Source of the DNA: Acheta domesticus
Lineage: Eukaryota > Arthropoda > Insecta > Orthoptera > Gryllidae
Direction of reading: 5' to 3'
Assembly: GCA_031308135.1 (NCBI GenBank)
Contig: JAHLJT010009419.1
Span: 60,930,768 to 60,994,767 of the forward strand
DNA: 64,000 bases
The notes beneath the pieces were generated by a model that ran no database searches, was not told the origin of the DNA, and saw nothing but the letters and a program-made list of their open reading frames with translations. Made by a program: the position numbers and the translations under genes. Shown here piece by piece: positions 46,581 to 60,120 of the stretch. Positions within the stretch are counted from its first letter, which is position 1. Each line of letters begins with the position of its first letter.

Positions 46581-48890
46581 ACTAGTGGTGCTACAGAATG
46601 GCACAGACATTCTCGTGTTAGTTTTCTATTTCCTTGGGTCTTCGCTAGCTAGTTAGAATTGCCACACACTCTTTCTCTCAACTACCATCTATCACCGCAC
46701 AAATTACATTTTTTTGTCATTTTCTTAATTTTTCGGTTTCCTATTGGTAGAACGGAAATGTTAATTTCAGAATATAAAGAACACAAAAATCTAGTCATAA
46801 ATGGCAATTTTCTTTTCAAAATTATGTGTCATTTTAAAGAAAATTGCGTTTTAGCGCTACTAAAAATGCGAAAATTTGAAGCTCATTTTCACAGAAAATT
46901 TTTACTTTTCAAAATACTTTATTTGAAGTTATTAGAAGAACGTACACTCACAAATATAATAATGTTTACAAATTGCTGGTAATGTGCATATTAAAGTTGT
47001 GACAGATTTTTGAAAAAATCACATTTATATAATTTTTGAAAAAACAAAAAAATAACTCAAAATAAATGTTACGTCATATTAAAGAGTGTAATTAGCACTA
47101 TCCGTTACAAAAGTTTTAAGAAAAAATTTGTAGCCCTATATGAGAAAATGGCGTTTGAGCGTTTCTGAAAATGCGGAATTTTGACCTAGTTTTCACAGAA
47201 AACGGTTGTGTTTTCGAGAAGCTTTACTTGACATTATTTAAAGCTCGTGTACTCCTTAATATAATAATGTCAACAAATCTAGGCTAATGTAAATATTAAG
47301 GACGTGAGAGACAAGTCAAAAAAATTACATTTTTCCAATTTTTGAAAAAAGAAAAGAATAGAGCATAATGGCGTTTGTGTCATATCATAAAATACATTAG
47401 GCACTATACCTACCAAAAGTTAAAAAAAAAATTGGAACCGTTTTTGAGAAAATATTGTTTTTGTAATTATTTAAAATTGCACATATTACACGCAATATTG
47501 CGCGAAAACTACTAAACTTTTCGAAATAATGTACATGACCTTAAAGAAAGAACTCACTATGAAGAAAAAATTTATTTGAAGGAAAAATCTCGATCTGCAA
47601 TTTTGTAGTTGGTGGAAGACACCGAATAAAATTCAAACTTTTGCAATTTTCGAAAATTCAGAGTTATCCGCGAAAATCGAACCTATGCCACCTTAATAAG
47701 TGTATTTTACTCTATTCTTACAAAGAATTTAAAGGGACTAGTTGTGCTACAGAATGGCACAGACTTTCCCGTATTAGTTTTCTATTTTCGTGGGCCTTCG
47801 CTAGCTATTCGGAATTCCCACATACTCTTCTTTGCCAGCTGTCATCTATCACCGCCCAAAGTACATTTTTTTGTGTCATTTTCTATTTTTTTCGGTTTCC
47901 TATTGGAAGAACGAAAAAAATATTTTAGAATATTAGAGAACACAAAACCTAGCCCTAAATGGCAATTTTGTTTTAAAAATTATGTGCCGTTTAAGAGAAA
48001 AATGGCGTTTTGGAACTACTAAAAATGCGAAATCTGAAGCTCATTTTCACAGAAAATATTTGAGTTTTCCAAAAACTTCATTGGAAGTCATTTGAAGCAC
48101 TTACACTCACAAATACAATAATGTTTACAAATTGCTGGAAATGTGTATATTAATGGTGTGAGAGATAAAAAAAACATTTGTGTAATTTTTGGAAAAACAA
48201 AAGAATACCCCAAAATGAACTTGACGTCACATTATTAAGTGCAATTAGCACTATCTGTTCGAAAAGTTTGAAGATAAAATTTGTTGCCAGTTTTGGGAAA
48301 ATGCCGTTTGAGCGTTTCTGAAAATGGGGAATTTTGAGCTAGTTTTCAGTGAAAACGGTTGAATTATTTAGAAACTTTACATAACATTATTTAAAGCATA
48401 TGTACTCATTAATATAATAATGTCAACAAATCGCCTCTAATGTAAATATTAACAACGTAAGAGACAAGTAAAAAATCCACATTTTTACAATTTTTGAAAA
48501 AAAAACGGATAGAGGAATATGGCGTTAATGTCATCTCATAGAACGCATTTAGCACAATCTCTGCCAATAGTTCAAAAAAAAAAATTTGAAGTCGTTTTTG
48601 AGAAAATCTTGATTTTGTATTTCTTTGAAATTGCAGATATTACACTCAAAACTACTAAAACCAAAACTACTAAAATTTTCAAAAAAATGTTCATGACCTT
48701 AACGATAGAACTCAGTATGAAGAACAAATTTTATTTGAATGAAAAATTTCTATCTTCAATTTTGTTGTTCGAGGAAGATGCGGAAAAAAAAATCAAACTT
48801 TTGCAATTTTCAAAAATTCATATTTACCATGAAATAAGGACATATGCCGCCTGTATATTTCTCAATTCTTACAAGAAATTTAAGAAATAA
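46581..48890 (+). mobile_element. Foldback family A arms, array shortened by ~1.8 kb (copy 2)
   Basis: The first arm is 46581-47736 and the second starts at 47737. At TTTGAGTTTTCC (48060-48071) the sequence jumps from the position of copy 1 20060 to copy 1 21850, giving a hybrid arm that continues to about 48890. No GGAC tract remains in this array. Frames at 46659-46982 and 48519-48890 are repeat-derived. Confidence 0.8.
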
Positions 48891-49357
48891 TTCGGTTTTC
48901 TCAATGGAATGTATTTATCAAAACTCGCTGTTCATGTAGGGTAATGCTTAATGGTTTGAAAATACTGTTTTTGTATAATTTCCTGACAAACATAATGGCT
49001 GCTGCAAATTTACTGCGCTTCAGACTGCCGGTTACGTCGTAAATTAGAATTTGCAATTTTCTATATTACTTCTTTTTTCGTTTCTTACATTCGAACGTTT
49101 GTTACACATTAACAAATTAATCTTTTAGAAATTATATATTTTGAAATATTTCAAATAAAAATTGCAAGCTCTTAAGAGAGTATTCTCATAATTTTGACAA
49201 CACTGCGATGGAAACCGCAAGTTGATTGCTTCTTGGTTGAATTGGACGTTTTCAAATAATAGCTAAGATGTTAGTAGCGGAGAAAGTGCAATATTTCAAT
49301 CCTAGGTAGCTGTTTTCAATAACACGGAAAAGTATGTGTTGTTGTGGCACCACTAGT
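48891..49357 (-). mobile_element. Foldback family B reverse end (copy 2)
   Basis: It matches 22669-23132 and ends GTTGTGGCACCACTAGT at 49357. Confidence 0.7.
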
Positions 49358-50300
49358 TCATATATACCGTTCTTTTGTCAGAATTGAATAGGTTAAGTAA
49401 ATTTTGATGACTGGTTTTTATCGGTCTTTCTAGTTTTTCTCCCCGTGTTTTACTGATACTTAAAAAATATTGCTATGTTGCTCAGAACGCACAGACGCAA
49501 ATGTCGGGAATGCATGTATTCTGCAGGCGCAATTCAGGTATTCAATTGTGTCAGCAGAGCCTCTGGCATAGCGTGTGTGCAAATCGTAGTGAAAAAGTAG
49601 CGGCAAATCTTACAGAAAACGTGCACACCGTGTAAACATGACTTTAGGTTTTTATACTTCTAGTTTTGAATCTTGAAGTTTCTGAACAGTTTCTGTACGA
49701 AAACCTGCACGAAACTTGTACCGGGCAAAAGGGTCTTCATAGTATTACCTAACTGTTAGCAATAGGAGAAAGTTCTGATAGTGACTAATAGGAGTTGGTG
49801 TTCGTTTCGTTGCACCACCGGTTTGTTTGAGGCATCCGCTCACTGCTCCTGTGTGTGCACCGTGCGTTCCTAGTCGCCCAGCCGTCTCCGGCGCGTGCGT
49901 TCGTCCGTTGTTTTTGCCCACCTACGCCGCCCCGCGCTGCCCGACAGAGGATGTGGGCACTTGACGAGGCTTCCTATTAACTCTAATTTCCTGCCCGCTC
50001 GACCCGGGGCGGAGGCGGCGGCGGCGGCGGCGGCGGCGACGGCGGAGGCCAGTGCTCACTAGGCAGAAGAACGCGTCAAGCAAAAAAAAATTTATATCAT
50101 TGACATTTATTAATAGTTTGCATTTGAATATAAATGCAAATACTCTCTCTCCATCCGTATTCATCCGTAGGCCTCAACCAGTATTGTCCCTTCCAACCAT
50201 AGTAAGTCATTCCAAGTTCCAAAGGCCCCACGAAGGTTGTCTCTGAAATAAATCAGTGTAAAAAGAATGGATAATGTGCAGAACAAATAGGATCAATTAT
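49358..50300. other. Unrecognised flank plus GC-rich island (copy 2)
   Basis: The counterpart of 23133-24035. The GC-rich block is at 49795-50070 and has a GGC run of about 9 units at 50013-50038. Confidence 0.5.
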
Positions 50301-50965
50301 TTATGTGGCTTAAAAGGGGAAGAATGAAGCCAGAATAGGAAGCAGTTGTGAAAGTTGCCCAAGTCAGGCGTTGCAAACATAACATTATGACAAAGCGGTT
50401 GCCAAAATTTCCTGAGATGAAATGTTGCATTTGCCAAGAACAATAGAAACCATGGATCGTAATCGTCTTAGCTTGTCCAGTTCTACTCGTTCCAGTTGAA
50501 TACTTTAAAAGACACGGTAGGGTGCTACCTCCACTGGCACATCTGTAACAAAGTTCCAAACACTGCACCAAGTCGTACGAAAACTCACCAAAACCAGTGA
50601 CGTCTGTAAGACTGAGTACAATACAGTACGACCAACAAATTCAAACTGACCTCACGATTGCGGAAAACAACAACTGTGTCTGTTCCGTACGATCGAAACG
50701 TTGTAACCAAGGAGACAGAGAAACGTCTTAAATACGTACAAGGGTTTGGAAATCGAAATCAACCAAATGACAAGCATAATAGCTCGGGTCGTCCCGAGTT
50801 ATCGGAGCTCTGGGACCTATTCCGCCTAATTTGTGTAAGAACTTGGTTCAATTCCCAACCTATTCAAAAGACTGGAGAGTGCAAGACAATGTGTTATTGG
50901 GAAGGGCCCATATTTGCGCAAAGTATTGTAGAGGCTCCGACGGTCCGTAGATCTCCTCCCTACGT
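50301..50965 (+). pseudogene. R4/Dong-like endonuclease-domain fragment (copy 2)
   Basis: The counterpart of 24036-24745, with frameshifts at different places. The core segment VPYDRNVVTKETEKRLKY lies within the frame at 50658-51011. Frame breaks differ between copies, which suggests that some are sequencing errors. Confidence 0.7.
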
Positions 50966-51029
50966 TCAAAATCGCAGAGCTTCTCTCTCTCAACTCAGGC
51001 CAGATTGGTAGTGATTTCTTCAATTTGGA

Positions 51030-51500
51030 AAAAATTCTACGCGTAGTTTAGGCGCTAGTGCTGTTCACATGTACCAGACAGACGGACATACGGACGGACG
51101 GGCGGACGGGCGGACGGACGGACGGACAGACGGACGGATAGTCGGGCGGGCAGACGACGGACATACGGACGGATGGACGGACGGACGGGCGGACGGGCGG
51201 ACGGACGGACGGACAGACGAACGGACAGACGGACGGATAGTCGGGCGGGCAGACGAACAGACGGACGGCTGGACGGACGGGCAGGCGGGGGGACAGTTGG
51301 CCGTCATTCGATTTTTTGGTATCAAGGACTCCCAAATATTGATTCTTCGTACGCCACGTATTAGAGAATTTTTTTTCTTAATTTAGCAACTGGATTTATC
51401 CACTTTTTTCGTTATCAGGACCCGGCAATGAATTTTTTTTCCGCCGAAAATTGGCCATTTATTCGCGGAGCATTACATAACTTTCTGCATACTACGTATA
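51030..51500 (+). mobile_element. Foldback arm, distal part, with GGAC-type minisatellite (copy 2)
   Basis: The minisatellite at 51076-51292 is shorter than in copy 1 and arranged differently: a block around GGATAGTCGGGCGGGCAGAC occurs twice here (near 51136 and 51234) but once in copy 1. Distal arm sequence follows to about 51500. Confidence 0.8.
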
Positions 51501-52274
51501 CGTCTGTACTAGTATATTAATCCATATATACGTACGTATATGTACGTATAGAGTGAAATAACTGGGGACACCAAAACATGTATTTATATTTATATCTCGA
51601 TATTTATTTTCCGGAACATTAGATAGCTTTATTATATTACATTCCGCATATGCGAACATCAAGGAGAATGTCTTTTTACATTAATTATAATTTAAATATG
51701 CTAGTTTACGTCAAGATTAACAGTTTTCAAAGCCGGCGCCGTGTGTGCATTCACCACCTCAAGGAGCGCTCACAAGTATACTTTAGATATTTTATCCCTT
51801 GTCGGAGATAACAAAATACTGATGATCTGTTTTTATTTCCCACTTTACTTACGTTTAAGGAAATGTAGAAAACTATCCGCTTGAATTACTATTGAGATAA
51901 TCAAGTTCGAAAAATCATACACTTTGTGAGATTAGTCATATCACTACGTCTTTGGTTTGCCTAGATATGAGCAACAGATATACTTGCAAAAGTGTGTTTC
52001 GTTTTGAGCAATAAAATATTTGCTGATTTCTGGGGTAACGTTCTGCTTATCAAAGCGATAATACTCTAGTAATTGCAAGACTACACAACAGGCAATTAAA
52101 GATAATATTCCTGTGTTCAAGGGCATAGAAGGATGTAATAACTTTCCGCCTATCTAAAAACTTTCCTCGTGTGAAAAAAATTGTAAAGAATGTTATGGCA
52201 GATTTCTGAAGTTATTGCTTATGAAATAAACGTAACTGAGGTCGCCAAGAATTTATAAAGCAATCTCAAAATTT
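51501..52274. other. Unrecognised sequence (copy 2 of 25311-26090)
   Basis: No recognised feature apart from a degraded I-like LINE 3' remnant (GAGGTCGCCAAGAATTTATAAAGC at about 52238). Confidence 0.4.
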
Positions 52275-53050
52275 ACTAGTGGTGGTACAGAATGGCAGAG
52301 ACTTTCTCGTAGAAAAGTTTTCTAATTTCCTTGGTGTGGACTAGTTTTACGGTTTGCCCCATCCTTACACCAGATTATATCGCCCCCCCCCATAGTACAT
52401 TTTTTGACATTTTCCCAATTTTACTTTCCCGTATACGTAGTATAGGGAAAGTTACGTAACGTTGCGGAAAATCGGTTTCAAGATTTTAAAGGAAATACAC
52501 GTTTCGGGATCCTCTGATACCAAAAAGTGGTTTTTACTTTCTCGCCGTACGAATACTTCGTAAGAAGAGAAAGGTTTGTTAACGTGCGCCAGAAAAACGG
52601 CAAATTTTTGTCAGAAAAACTCTTATAGATGGGATCTGGTAATGAAAAAGTGAATTAATCCTGTTGATAAATTTAGAAAAAAATCTTCTAACTCCTGGTG
52701 TAGCTAGAAACCGCGTTTTGTTGCGTCTTGATACCGAAATATGGACTGACGGCCAAACATTCTTCAGTACCTCTGTCCGTCTGTGGTCAACGCTACCGCC
52801 TGAATCGTTCAGCCGATTTTCTTCAAAATTGATATTCCCCAATCGTTTTGGCTGATGTCGATTCTCCTGGAATTTGAAACCTGTATTTTAATTTGGAAGT
52901 ATTTATTAAAGAATGGAAATTATTTTCGAAGTTAAAAAAAATGGCTCCGAATTTTTTATTAAATTTTGTTGTTGAATAGCGCGAAGGACGTTCAAGAGAA
53001 TGATGCAGGTATCATTTTTGTTGATATCCCCAATTTTTCGAAAATTGAAA
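52275..53050. mobile_element. Foldback family C start and reverse-arm segment (copy 2)
   Basis: The counterpart of 26091-26890, starting ACTAGTGGTGGTACAG at 52275. Confidence 0.6.
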
Positions 53051-53741
53051 AAAATTGCAAAACTGCAAAATTGAAGATAAGGATTTTTGCCCCAGACAAA
53101 GGTAGTTGTATAAAATTAGCACTTCAAATAAGGTAATGTACATTTTTTTGAAACAACGAGTATTTTTTACATAAATTGTGTTTGAAATTTACCAAAATGT
53201 TGTTTCTCAAAAACCGCTCCAATTTTTTTCTTTAAACTTTCTTCACTTATATAGTAAGAGACGGTAAAAAGTATGGCGGTTTCCGGGTGTTGCTTGGTTT
53301 TTGGACAATTTCAAAATAAAATAATTTAAAACTACAAAATTGTAGATTGATATTTTTATTACAAAGTCTGTTGCACAAACTTAGCTCTTTAAAAAATGTC
53401 ATGTACAATTTTCTGAAAAAAAAAAGCCAGTTGTTTTTGCATAATTTGTGCTTGAAATTTACGAAAAAACATTTTTCTCAAATACCGCTCCAAATATATT
53501 CTTTAAATTTTCTCCATATGTGTAATAAGGGACGGCAAGTAAATAAATAAACTAGTGATGCTATAGAACGGCAGAGATTTTATCGCTGAACTTAGTTTTC
53601 TAATCTCTATAGACTGAACTAGTTTTTCTGTTATCCTCCCAGGTTATATTCCCAGATACCTTCTTTGGACGCCCAATGGACATTTTTTTTCATTCTCTGG
53701 ATTTTTCAGCTTCGTAATGCTAGAAATTAAACCACCATGCA

Positions 53742-53792
<51 letters not shown>

Positions 53793-53799
53793 AGTGTAA

Positions 53800-54030
53800 A
53801 TTCCATGGATTGCCAGCGTGGTCGCAAGCGCTAAAAGGCGAGCACTGACTCAGCTCTTCCGAGGGAAATTTCGCTGTTTCGTGGCCTGGTCGGGGAATAT
53901 TATTTGTCAAAATTCCCTGTTGTCGCTGGAAATAATTGAGAATTCTAGAAACTTCATTGAAAACCATTTGAAGCTATTTGAAATTTTATTATTATTATTG
54001 TATAATTACGATAAATAAATTGGAGGTGTC
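53800..54030 (+). mobile_element. SINE family S2 (copy 2), LINE target
   Basis: The counterpart of 27640-27870. Its tail GGAGGTGTC provides the target duplication of the I-like LINE insertion. Confidence 0.6.
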
Positions 54031-56209
54031 ATCCAGCTACAGACCAATATCACTTACCTGCAATTTATGTAAAATTATGGAGAAAATTATCAGCAGAAGA
54101 ATTAGATGGTACCTGGAGGAACATAATATGCTAGCACCACTACAATTTGGATTTAGAGAATCACGTTCGACAATGGATTATCTAATAATCTGGAAGCAGA
54201 GATATGTGAAGCTTTCATAAAAAACAGTCATGCAATTGCAGTCACCATAGATATAGAGAAAGCCTATGAAATGGTTTGGAAGCATAGAATAATAAAAATA
54301 TTGGAGAACTACAATATAAAAGGAAATTCCTTAGCATTTGTTATAAACTTCCTTAGCAATAGGACCATTAAGGTTAGAATAAATAATACTCTCTCAACAC
54401 CAGCTCAGATTGAAAATGGTCTGCCCCAAGGTTCGGTGCTGAGTGTGATACTTTTCCTGATAAGTATTAATGAAGTATTTCAAGCAATACAAAAACCTGT
54501 AAAAGGTTTCTTATTTCCAGACGATTTAACGATTATATGCCCTGGAATAAATATTCAGCACACAGCCAAACTTATTCAAAACACCCTGAACAATCTTGAA
54601 AAGTGGTCAGAAAAAACAGGTTTTAAATTTTCAAAAACTAAAACCGAATATATAGTATTCTCTAGGAAAAAAAGAGGAGAAAAATGTAATTTTAAAATTG
54701 GATAACAGAATTCTCAGAGAGGTACCATATGTCAAAATATTAGGAATGATATTTGACAAGAAAATGAAGTGGAGGAAACATATTAACCAAATAAGAACAG
54801 AATGTTTTAGAAGAATAAACATCTTAAAAGTTCTATCAGCAATAAAATGGGGTTCTGACAAAAAATGTCTATTACAAATTTATCAAGCCTTAATTAAATC
54901 AAAAGTAGAATATGGATGCATATTATACGATTCTGCTGGAAGAGACATATTAAATAAATTAGAAAGTATTCAAAATACAGCGTTACGATTATGCATAGGA
55001 GCTTTTAGAACTAGTCCTACTTTAGTATACTAGTTGAGGCCAATATGCTACCACTTCAGTTGAGAAGAAAAGAACTAGTTATGTTCTATGCAAACAAAAT
55101 GATAGCAAATTATCAAGCAAATGGTATCAATGAAAATTCTTGGAAAAAAATTACAAAAGGGGTAGAATACCTCAAACGACCAAGTTTCCTAAAGCCTCTT
55201 TTATTAGAAATGATCTCTACACTGAAGAACTGAAGATGAAAGTCCCTCCACTCCTACCTAAGAGGAGACCAACAGACCCGCCCTGGAGTAACATTATCAT
55301 AAAAGTAAATATGGAGCTAGCAAAATACGAGAAGAGTACCACACCTAAAGAAATATTCAGAAGTATGTTTTTAGAGATGAAAAACAACTATAGAGATTAC
55401 CAGAAATATTATACAGATGGGTCAGCATTGAATGGAAGAAGAGGCTGTGCAATAGTATCTAACGATAAGATATACAGATTCAGACTATACGACAGTTATT
55501 CTATATTTACCTGTGAAACAATAGCTATACTAAAAACACTACAAATAATAAGAAATAATACAGTTGATACTAAACATGTAATATTTTCAGGTTCCAAATC
55601 AGCACTTATGGCAATAAGTAACAACAGTAACTCTAATATACTCATTAAGGACATCAAAGAATTAATTTGTCGGCTAATTACAAATAATTATAATATAGAG
55701 TTAGTATGGGTCCCAAGCCATCAGGGAATAAAGGGAATGAAGATGCAGATAAGGAAGCAAAAAGAGCAATTAATGAACCTTTAAATACCTCAATTTATTC
55801 ACCTCCAGAAGAAATCAAGAAATATATTAACATCAATATGAAGAAATTCTGGGACTCCAGCTGGAAAAATAATAAATCAAATAAATTACAAGAGATCAGA
55901 CCATCCATTTTTGATAAGCCACCCACTTGGACAACATCAAGAAAACAGCAAGTGACAATTGATAGACTAAGAATAGGACATACAAATTTGACACACATAC
56001 ACTTAATTACAAAACAACAGAGAAACAAGTGGGAAAAGTGTGGCTCCGCTTGGACAGTCAAACACCTTTTAGTAGAATGCCAAGAATTTGAATTAGAAAG
56101 AACCCAATCCAAACTTCCCAAAAACATTAAAGAATGTTTAAATACCGAAGAAGGATGCAAAAAAACATTGGATTATCTAAAGAGAACTAAAAAATATAAC
56201 CTTATTTAA
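54031..56209 (+). pseudogene. I-like LINE ORF2 remnant: RT, RNase H, C-terminal finger
   Basis: The RT starts at SSYRPISL, with GLPQGSVLS near 54420 and the catalytic box as FPDDL (54513-54527), where the family has an alanine instead of proline. RNase H follows with YTDGSA (near 55410), CETIAI (near 55512), FSGSKSA (near 55587, aspartate expected where G stands) and DADKEAK (near 55742). The C-terminus has CGSAW...KHLLVEC. At least five frame changes occur near 54187, 54700, 55025, 55215 and 55725. The copy is dead. RNase H after RT points to the I group of LINEs. Confidence 0.85.
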
Positions 56210-56307
56210 GGTGTCTTACATTGTATATCAAAATTTGTAATATTAAAGAGGTCGCTGATGACCATTGTAGTTATAAAGCGACCTAAAATAAAATTAATAA
56301 AAAAAAC
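54031..56307 (+). mobile_element. I-clade-like LINE, 5'-truncated, 10-bp target duplication
   Basis: The insertion is bounded by TGGAGGTGTC at 54021-54030 and 56308-56317. Copy 1 has a single TGGAGGTGTC at 27860-27869, so the event is proved. It begins inside the RT domain and carries RT, RNase H and a terminal zinc-finger-like region. The 3' end has an 8-bp inverted pair AGGTCGCT/AGCGACCT (about 56249-56284) and an A-rich tail, typical of I-like LINEs mobilised by target-primed reverse transcription. Confidence 0.9.
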
Positions 56308-56454
56308 TGGAGGTGTCTGTACGTAATTTTTAAATTTTGAACTTTTAACAATTTTTCACATCTCTTCTTGCATTTGTAAAATGTATGTACCATCATATCA
56401 ACTGTTTTGCTAGCATGCATTTACCATTTTATGTCTCTGTTGGATTCATTTATG

Positions 56455-56630
56455 GATCCGTTCGACCCCACATGGTGCTTGTGTGGCGTAGTGGTATACC
56501 AAGTGCCGGCATGTTATCTTTGTGGATCTGATTTCGGGTCTCTGAATGGAAAAAAACTTCTGTTCGAAACACGTTTGCTGTTTTATGTAGAAGTATAATA
56601 TTGCGGGGCATTTAGGAACAATGTAATGTG
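56455..56630 (+). mobile_element. SINE family S1 (copy 2)
   Basis: A box TGGCGTAGTGG at about 56484 and B-box-like GATTTCGGGTC at about 56530, then the same TTGCGGGGCATTT body as 28020-28195. Confidence 0.7.
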
Positions 56631-56676
56631 CTTTGATTGCGTCACTAGTTGAATTTTAATTTCAATGAGAAAGCAA

Positions 56677-58439
56677 ACTAGTGGGGTTACAGAATGGCAC
56701 ACACATTCCCGTATTAGTTTTCTATTTCCTACGGTCTCGGCTAGCTATTCGGACTTGACACACACTGTTGCCAGCTGCCATCTATCACCACTCAAATTAC
56801 ATTTTTTTGACATTTCCTTAATTCTTCGATTTTTAATGTAGAATGGAAATATTATTTTATGAATATTAAAGAACAGTAAAACCTCGTCCTAATTGGCCAT
56901 TTAAAAATAATTGGAGCTGTTTTAAGAAAATGTCGTTTAAACGCTACTGTATATGCGAAAATTGAAGCTCTTTCTCGCACGAATCATTTGTGATTTCGAA
57001 AAACTTAAAAGTAATTTGAAGCACTTAAACTCACAAATACAATAGTGTTTACAAATTGCTAGAAATGTACGTATTAACGGTGTAGAGAGCTTTCAAAAAA
57101 ACTACATTTGTGTTATTTTTGAAAAAAAAGAAGTACCCCAAAATGAACTTGACGTAATATTGAAGAATGGAATTTGCACTATTCGTTCGAAAAGTTCCAA
57201 GAAAAAATTTGGAGTCATTCGCGAAAAAAATGGCGTTTGAGCATTTCTGAAAATGCGGAATTTACATTATTTCAAGCAGATGTACACATAAGTATAATAA
57301 CGAGAACAAATCGTCTCTAATGTAAATGTTAACAACATAAGAAAAACAACATTTTTGTCATTTTTGGAAAAACAAAACCATTGAGCAATATGACTTTAAA
57401 GTCATCTCATAGAGTGCATTAGGCACGATTTACCAAACGTTTACAGAAAAAAATGTGGAGCCATTATTGAGAAAATAATGTAATAAATTTTTTAAATTGT
57501 ACATATTGCACGCAATATAGCGCGAATTTTTCGAAAAATGTACAGAATGTGAATGAAAGAACTCACTATGGAGAACAAATTTAATTTGAAGGAAAAATCT
57601 CTATCTTCAATTTTGTAGTTTAAAATTTTTGGTAAGGATAGAGCCTAGTGTACTCTATGAGATGACAAAAACGCTATATTGCTTATTTTGTTTAAAAAAA
57701 TAGAGAAATGAAAATTTTTGTCTTCTCTCACGTCGTTAATATTTACATTAGCGGCGATTTGTTCACTTTATTATATTTATGAGTACATGTGCTTTAAATA
57801 AAGTCAAGTAATGTTTCTCGAGAACTCCATTGTTTTCTGTGAAAACTAGCTCAAAATTCGGCATTTTCAGAAACGCTCAAACCCCATTTTCTCAAAAATG
57901 ACTCCAAATTTTTTCTTTAACCTTTTCGATAGTTCTAATTGCGCTCTTTAACATGTTCACTTGGCAATTCATTTTGTTTTCTTTTCCAAAATTACACAAA
58001 TGAAATATTTTTGAAAGATGTCTCGAACCGTTAATAGGTACATTTCCAGCAATTTGTAAACTCTATTGTATTGTGAGTTGATGTACCCAAATGACTTCCA
58101 ATGATATTTCTCTAAAACTCAAAAATTTTCTTTGAAAAACAACTTCAAATTTCGCATTTACAATAGCGCTAAAACGTAATTTCCTTAAAAATGGCTCCGA
58201 ATTTTCAAAGAATATTGACAGTTAGGACGAGGTTTTACTGTTCTTTAATATTCTTAAACTAATATTTCCGTTTTATTATTAGGAAACCGAAGAATTAATA
58301 AAATCTCAAACAAGTGTCCTTTGGACGGCGATAGATGACAACTGGCAAGAATATGTGGCAAGTCCCAGTAGCTATCAGAGACCAAAAGAAACTGAAAACT
58401 AATACGGGAAAATCTGTGCCATTCAGTAGCACCACTAGT
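56677..58439. mobile_element. Complete foldback element (copy 2)
   Basis: The counterpart of 28230-30006, with both ACTAGT termini kept and arms meeting near 57620. Confidence 0.85.
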
Positions 58440-59153
58440 TCTATCTCAACCGAAATATTACTTTAAAAATGTCAAAGTATGTAAAACCTCGTCTTAAATG
58501 GCATTTTTCTTTGAAATATTTGGACCCGTTTTTAAGAAAATTTCGTTTAAGCGTTTCTGTATTTGCGAAATTTGAAACTCTTCTTCACCGAACATTTTTG
58601 AGATTTCGAAAAACTTCATTTAAAGTCATGTGAGGCATTTTACCTCACAAATGTAATAGTATTTTGAAATTGCTGGAAATGTATATATTAACGGTGTGAG
58701 AGATATTTCTAGCTGGTGGTGCTGTAGAATGGCAGAACTTCCTCGTATTAGTTACTTTACTCATTTTTTTTCGTCTGGACTAGTTTTTCTCTTGCCACAT
58801 ACTTTTGCCACCTGCCATTTGTCGCCGCCCAAAGTACATTTTTTTAAACTTTTCTCAATTTTTCGGTTTACTAATAGTAGAACCGAAAGAGTACTTTAGG
58901 AATATTAAAGAAGGGTAAAAACTTGTACTAAATAACAATTTTCGTTGAAAAATTTAGGACTGTTTTAAGTAAATAACGTTTAAGCGTTACTGTCAATCCA
59001 AAATTTGAGTTCAAGGTGAGTTTTCATCGAACATTTTTGAGTTCGAAAAACATTATTGGAAGTCATTTGAAGCACTAGTGTTACAATGAAAATGCAATAG
59101 TGTTTACAAATTGCTGAAAATATGCATATTAACGGCATGAGGCATATTTAAAA
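58440..59153 (+). mobile_element. Foldback arm fragments in tandem (copy 2)
   Basis: The counterpart of 30007-30715, with the variant terminus AGCTGGTGGTGCTGTAG near 58712. Confidence 0.65.
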
Positions 59154-59189
59154 CTAGTAGTGCTACCAAAGTGCTACCAAACTTTCTCA

Positions 59190-59965
59190 CACTGCTCCTT
59201 CTTCTTGAACTCCCATTACTAGAGATTGGCGACGAACTTTTCTCTGTCTTGGGGCCACATGAAACAACTCAGATTCTTTCCAGATACCAGTCCATTTTGG
59301 GTGTTTGCCAACCAGGACATTTTCTTCCCGCCAACTCCCCGGGTACCCTGAACTTTTCCCATCATTATTAGTTGTAATAGTTCATAGTTGGGGTTTCTAA
59401 GTAAATGACCAAGATACAGTGTTTTTCTAATTTTAATAATTTTTAATATCTCTCGGCATATACCATTTCTCTCTAGTATGTAGTCATTACTCACTTTGTC
59501 AGTCCAGGGAATTCTCAACATTCTCCTGATCATCCACATCTTGAATGCCTCCAGTTGTGCCGCCGGGATGCTATGCTTGCCGATGCAAGCCGCTAATCTT
59601 CGGTGACGGAGTAATGGTGGCTCGCCACACTATTAATTGATGCTGTTTTCAGAGTGCGTGTTTCAGTGCCATATAAGAGAACAGTTGCCACGTAACATTT
59701 TGCCACCCTCCATCTGAGGATAAAACTCAAGTCTCTGCTACATAGACAATTCCTTATTTGTGTTGAACGTGAATCTAGCTATTTCAATTCTCGTTTTTAT
59801 CTCCAAATCTGATGTCCATGACTCATTTGAAATTTGTCCTAAATATGTATACTGAGAAACCTGGTCAATTGGTTTATCGTTGATGAACAGTTGAAAACTG
59901 TTTCTAATGTTCCTGAATGCTAGTAGACTACTACGTAAATAAGCAAAAGTGTTTTCAACGAGCAA
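59190..59965 (-). pseudogene. RTE-like LINE fragment, RT C-terminal region, uninterrupted (copy 2)
   Basis: On the minus strand it reads NSFQLFINDKPI, YTYLGQ, LEIKTRIEIARFTF, then after a frame break CIGKHSIPAAQLEAF, MWMIRRMLRIPWTDKVSN and IRKTLYLGHLLRN. This order is the conserved C-terminal region of endonuclease/RT LINE proteins of the RTE-like kind. The catalytic RT box and the endonuclease are absent, so it is a 5'-truncated fragment. At least one stop or frameshift lies near 59735. Clade assignment is from memory of the motif. Confidence 0.65.
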
Positions 59966-60120
59966 AATTTTTCCGCTCCGCGACCCGAACTCAGATCGTC
60001 AGAGGCAACGTGCCGGCACTCATACCACTACAACACACTAGCGCCTTATGGTAGAACTCTGACAGAGACATACAGAGGTAAATGCTCGATTAATATAAAA
60101 AATAATTTTGAAATTCAAAT

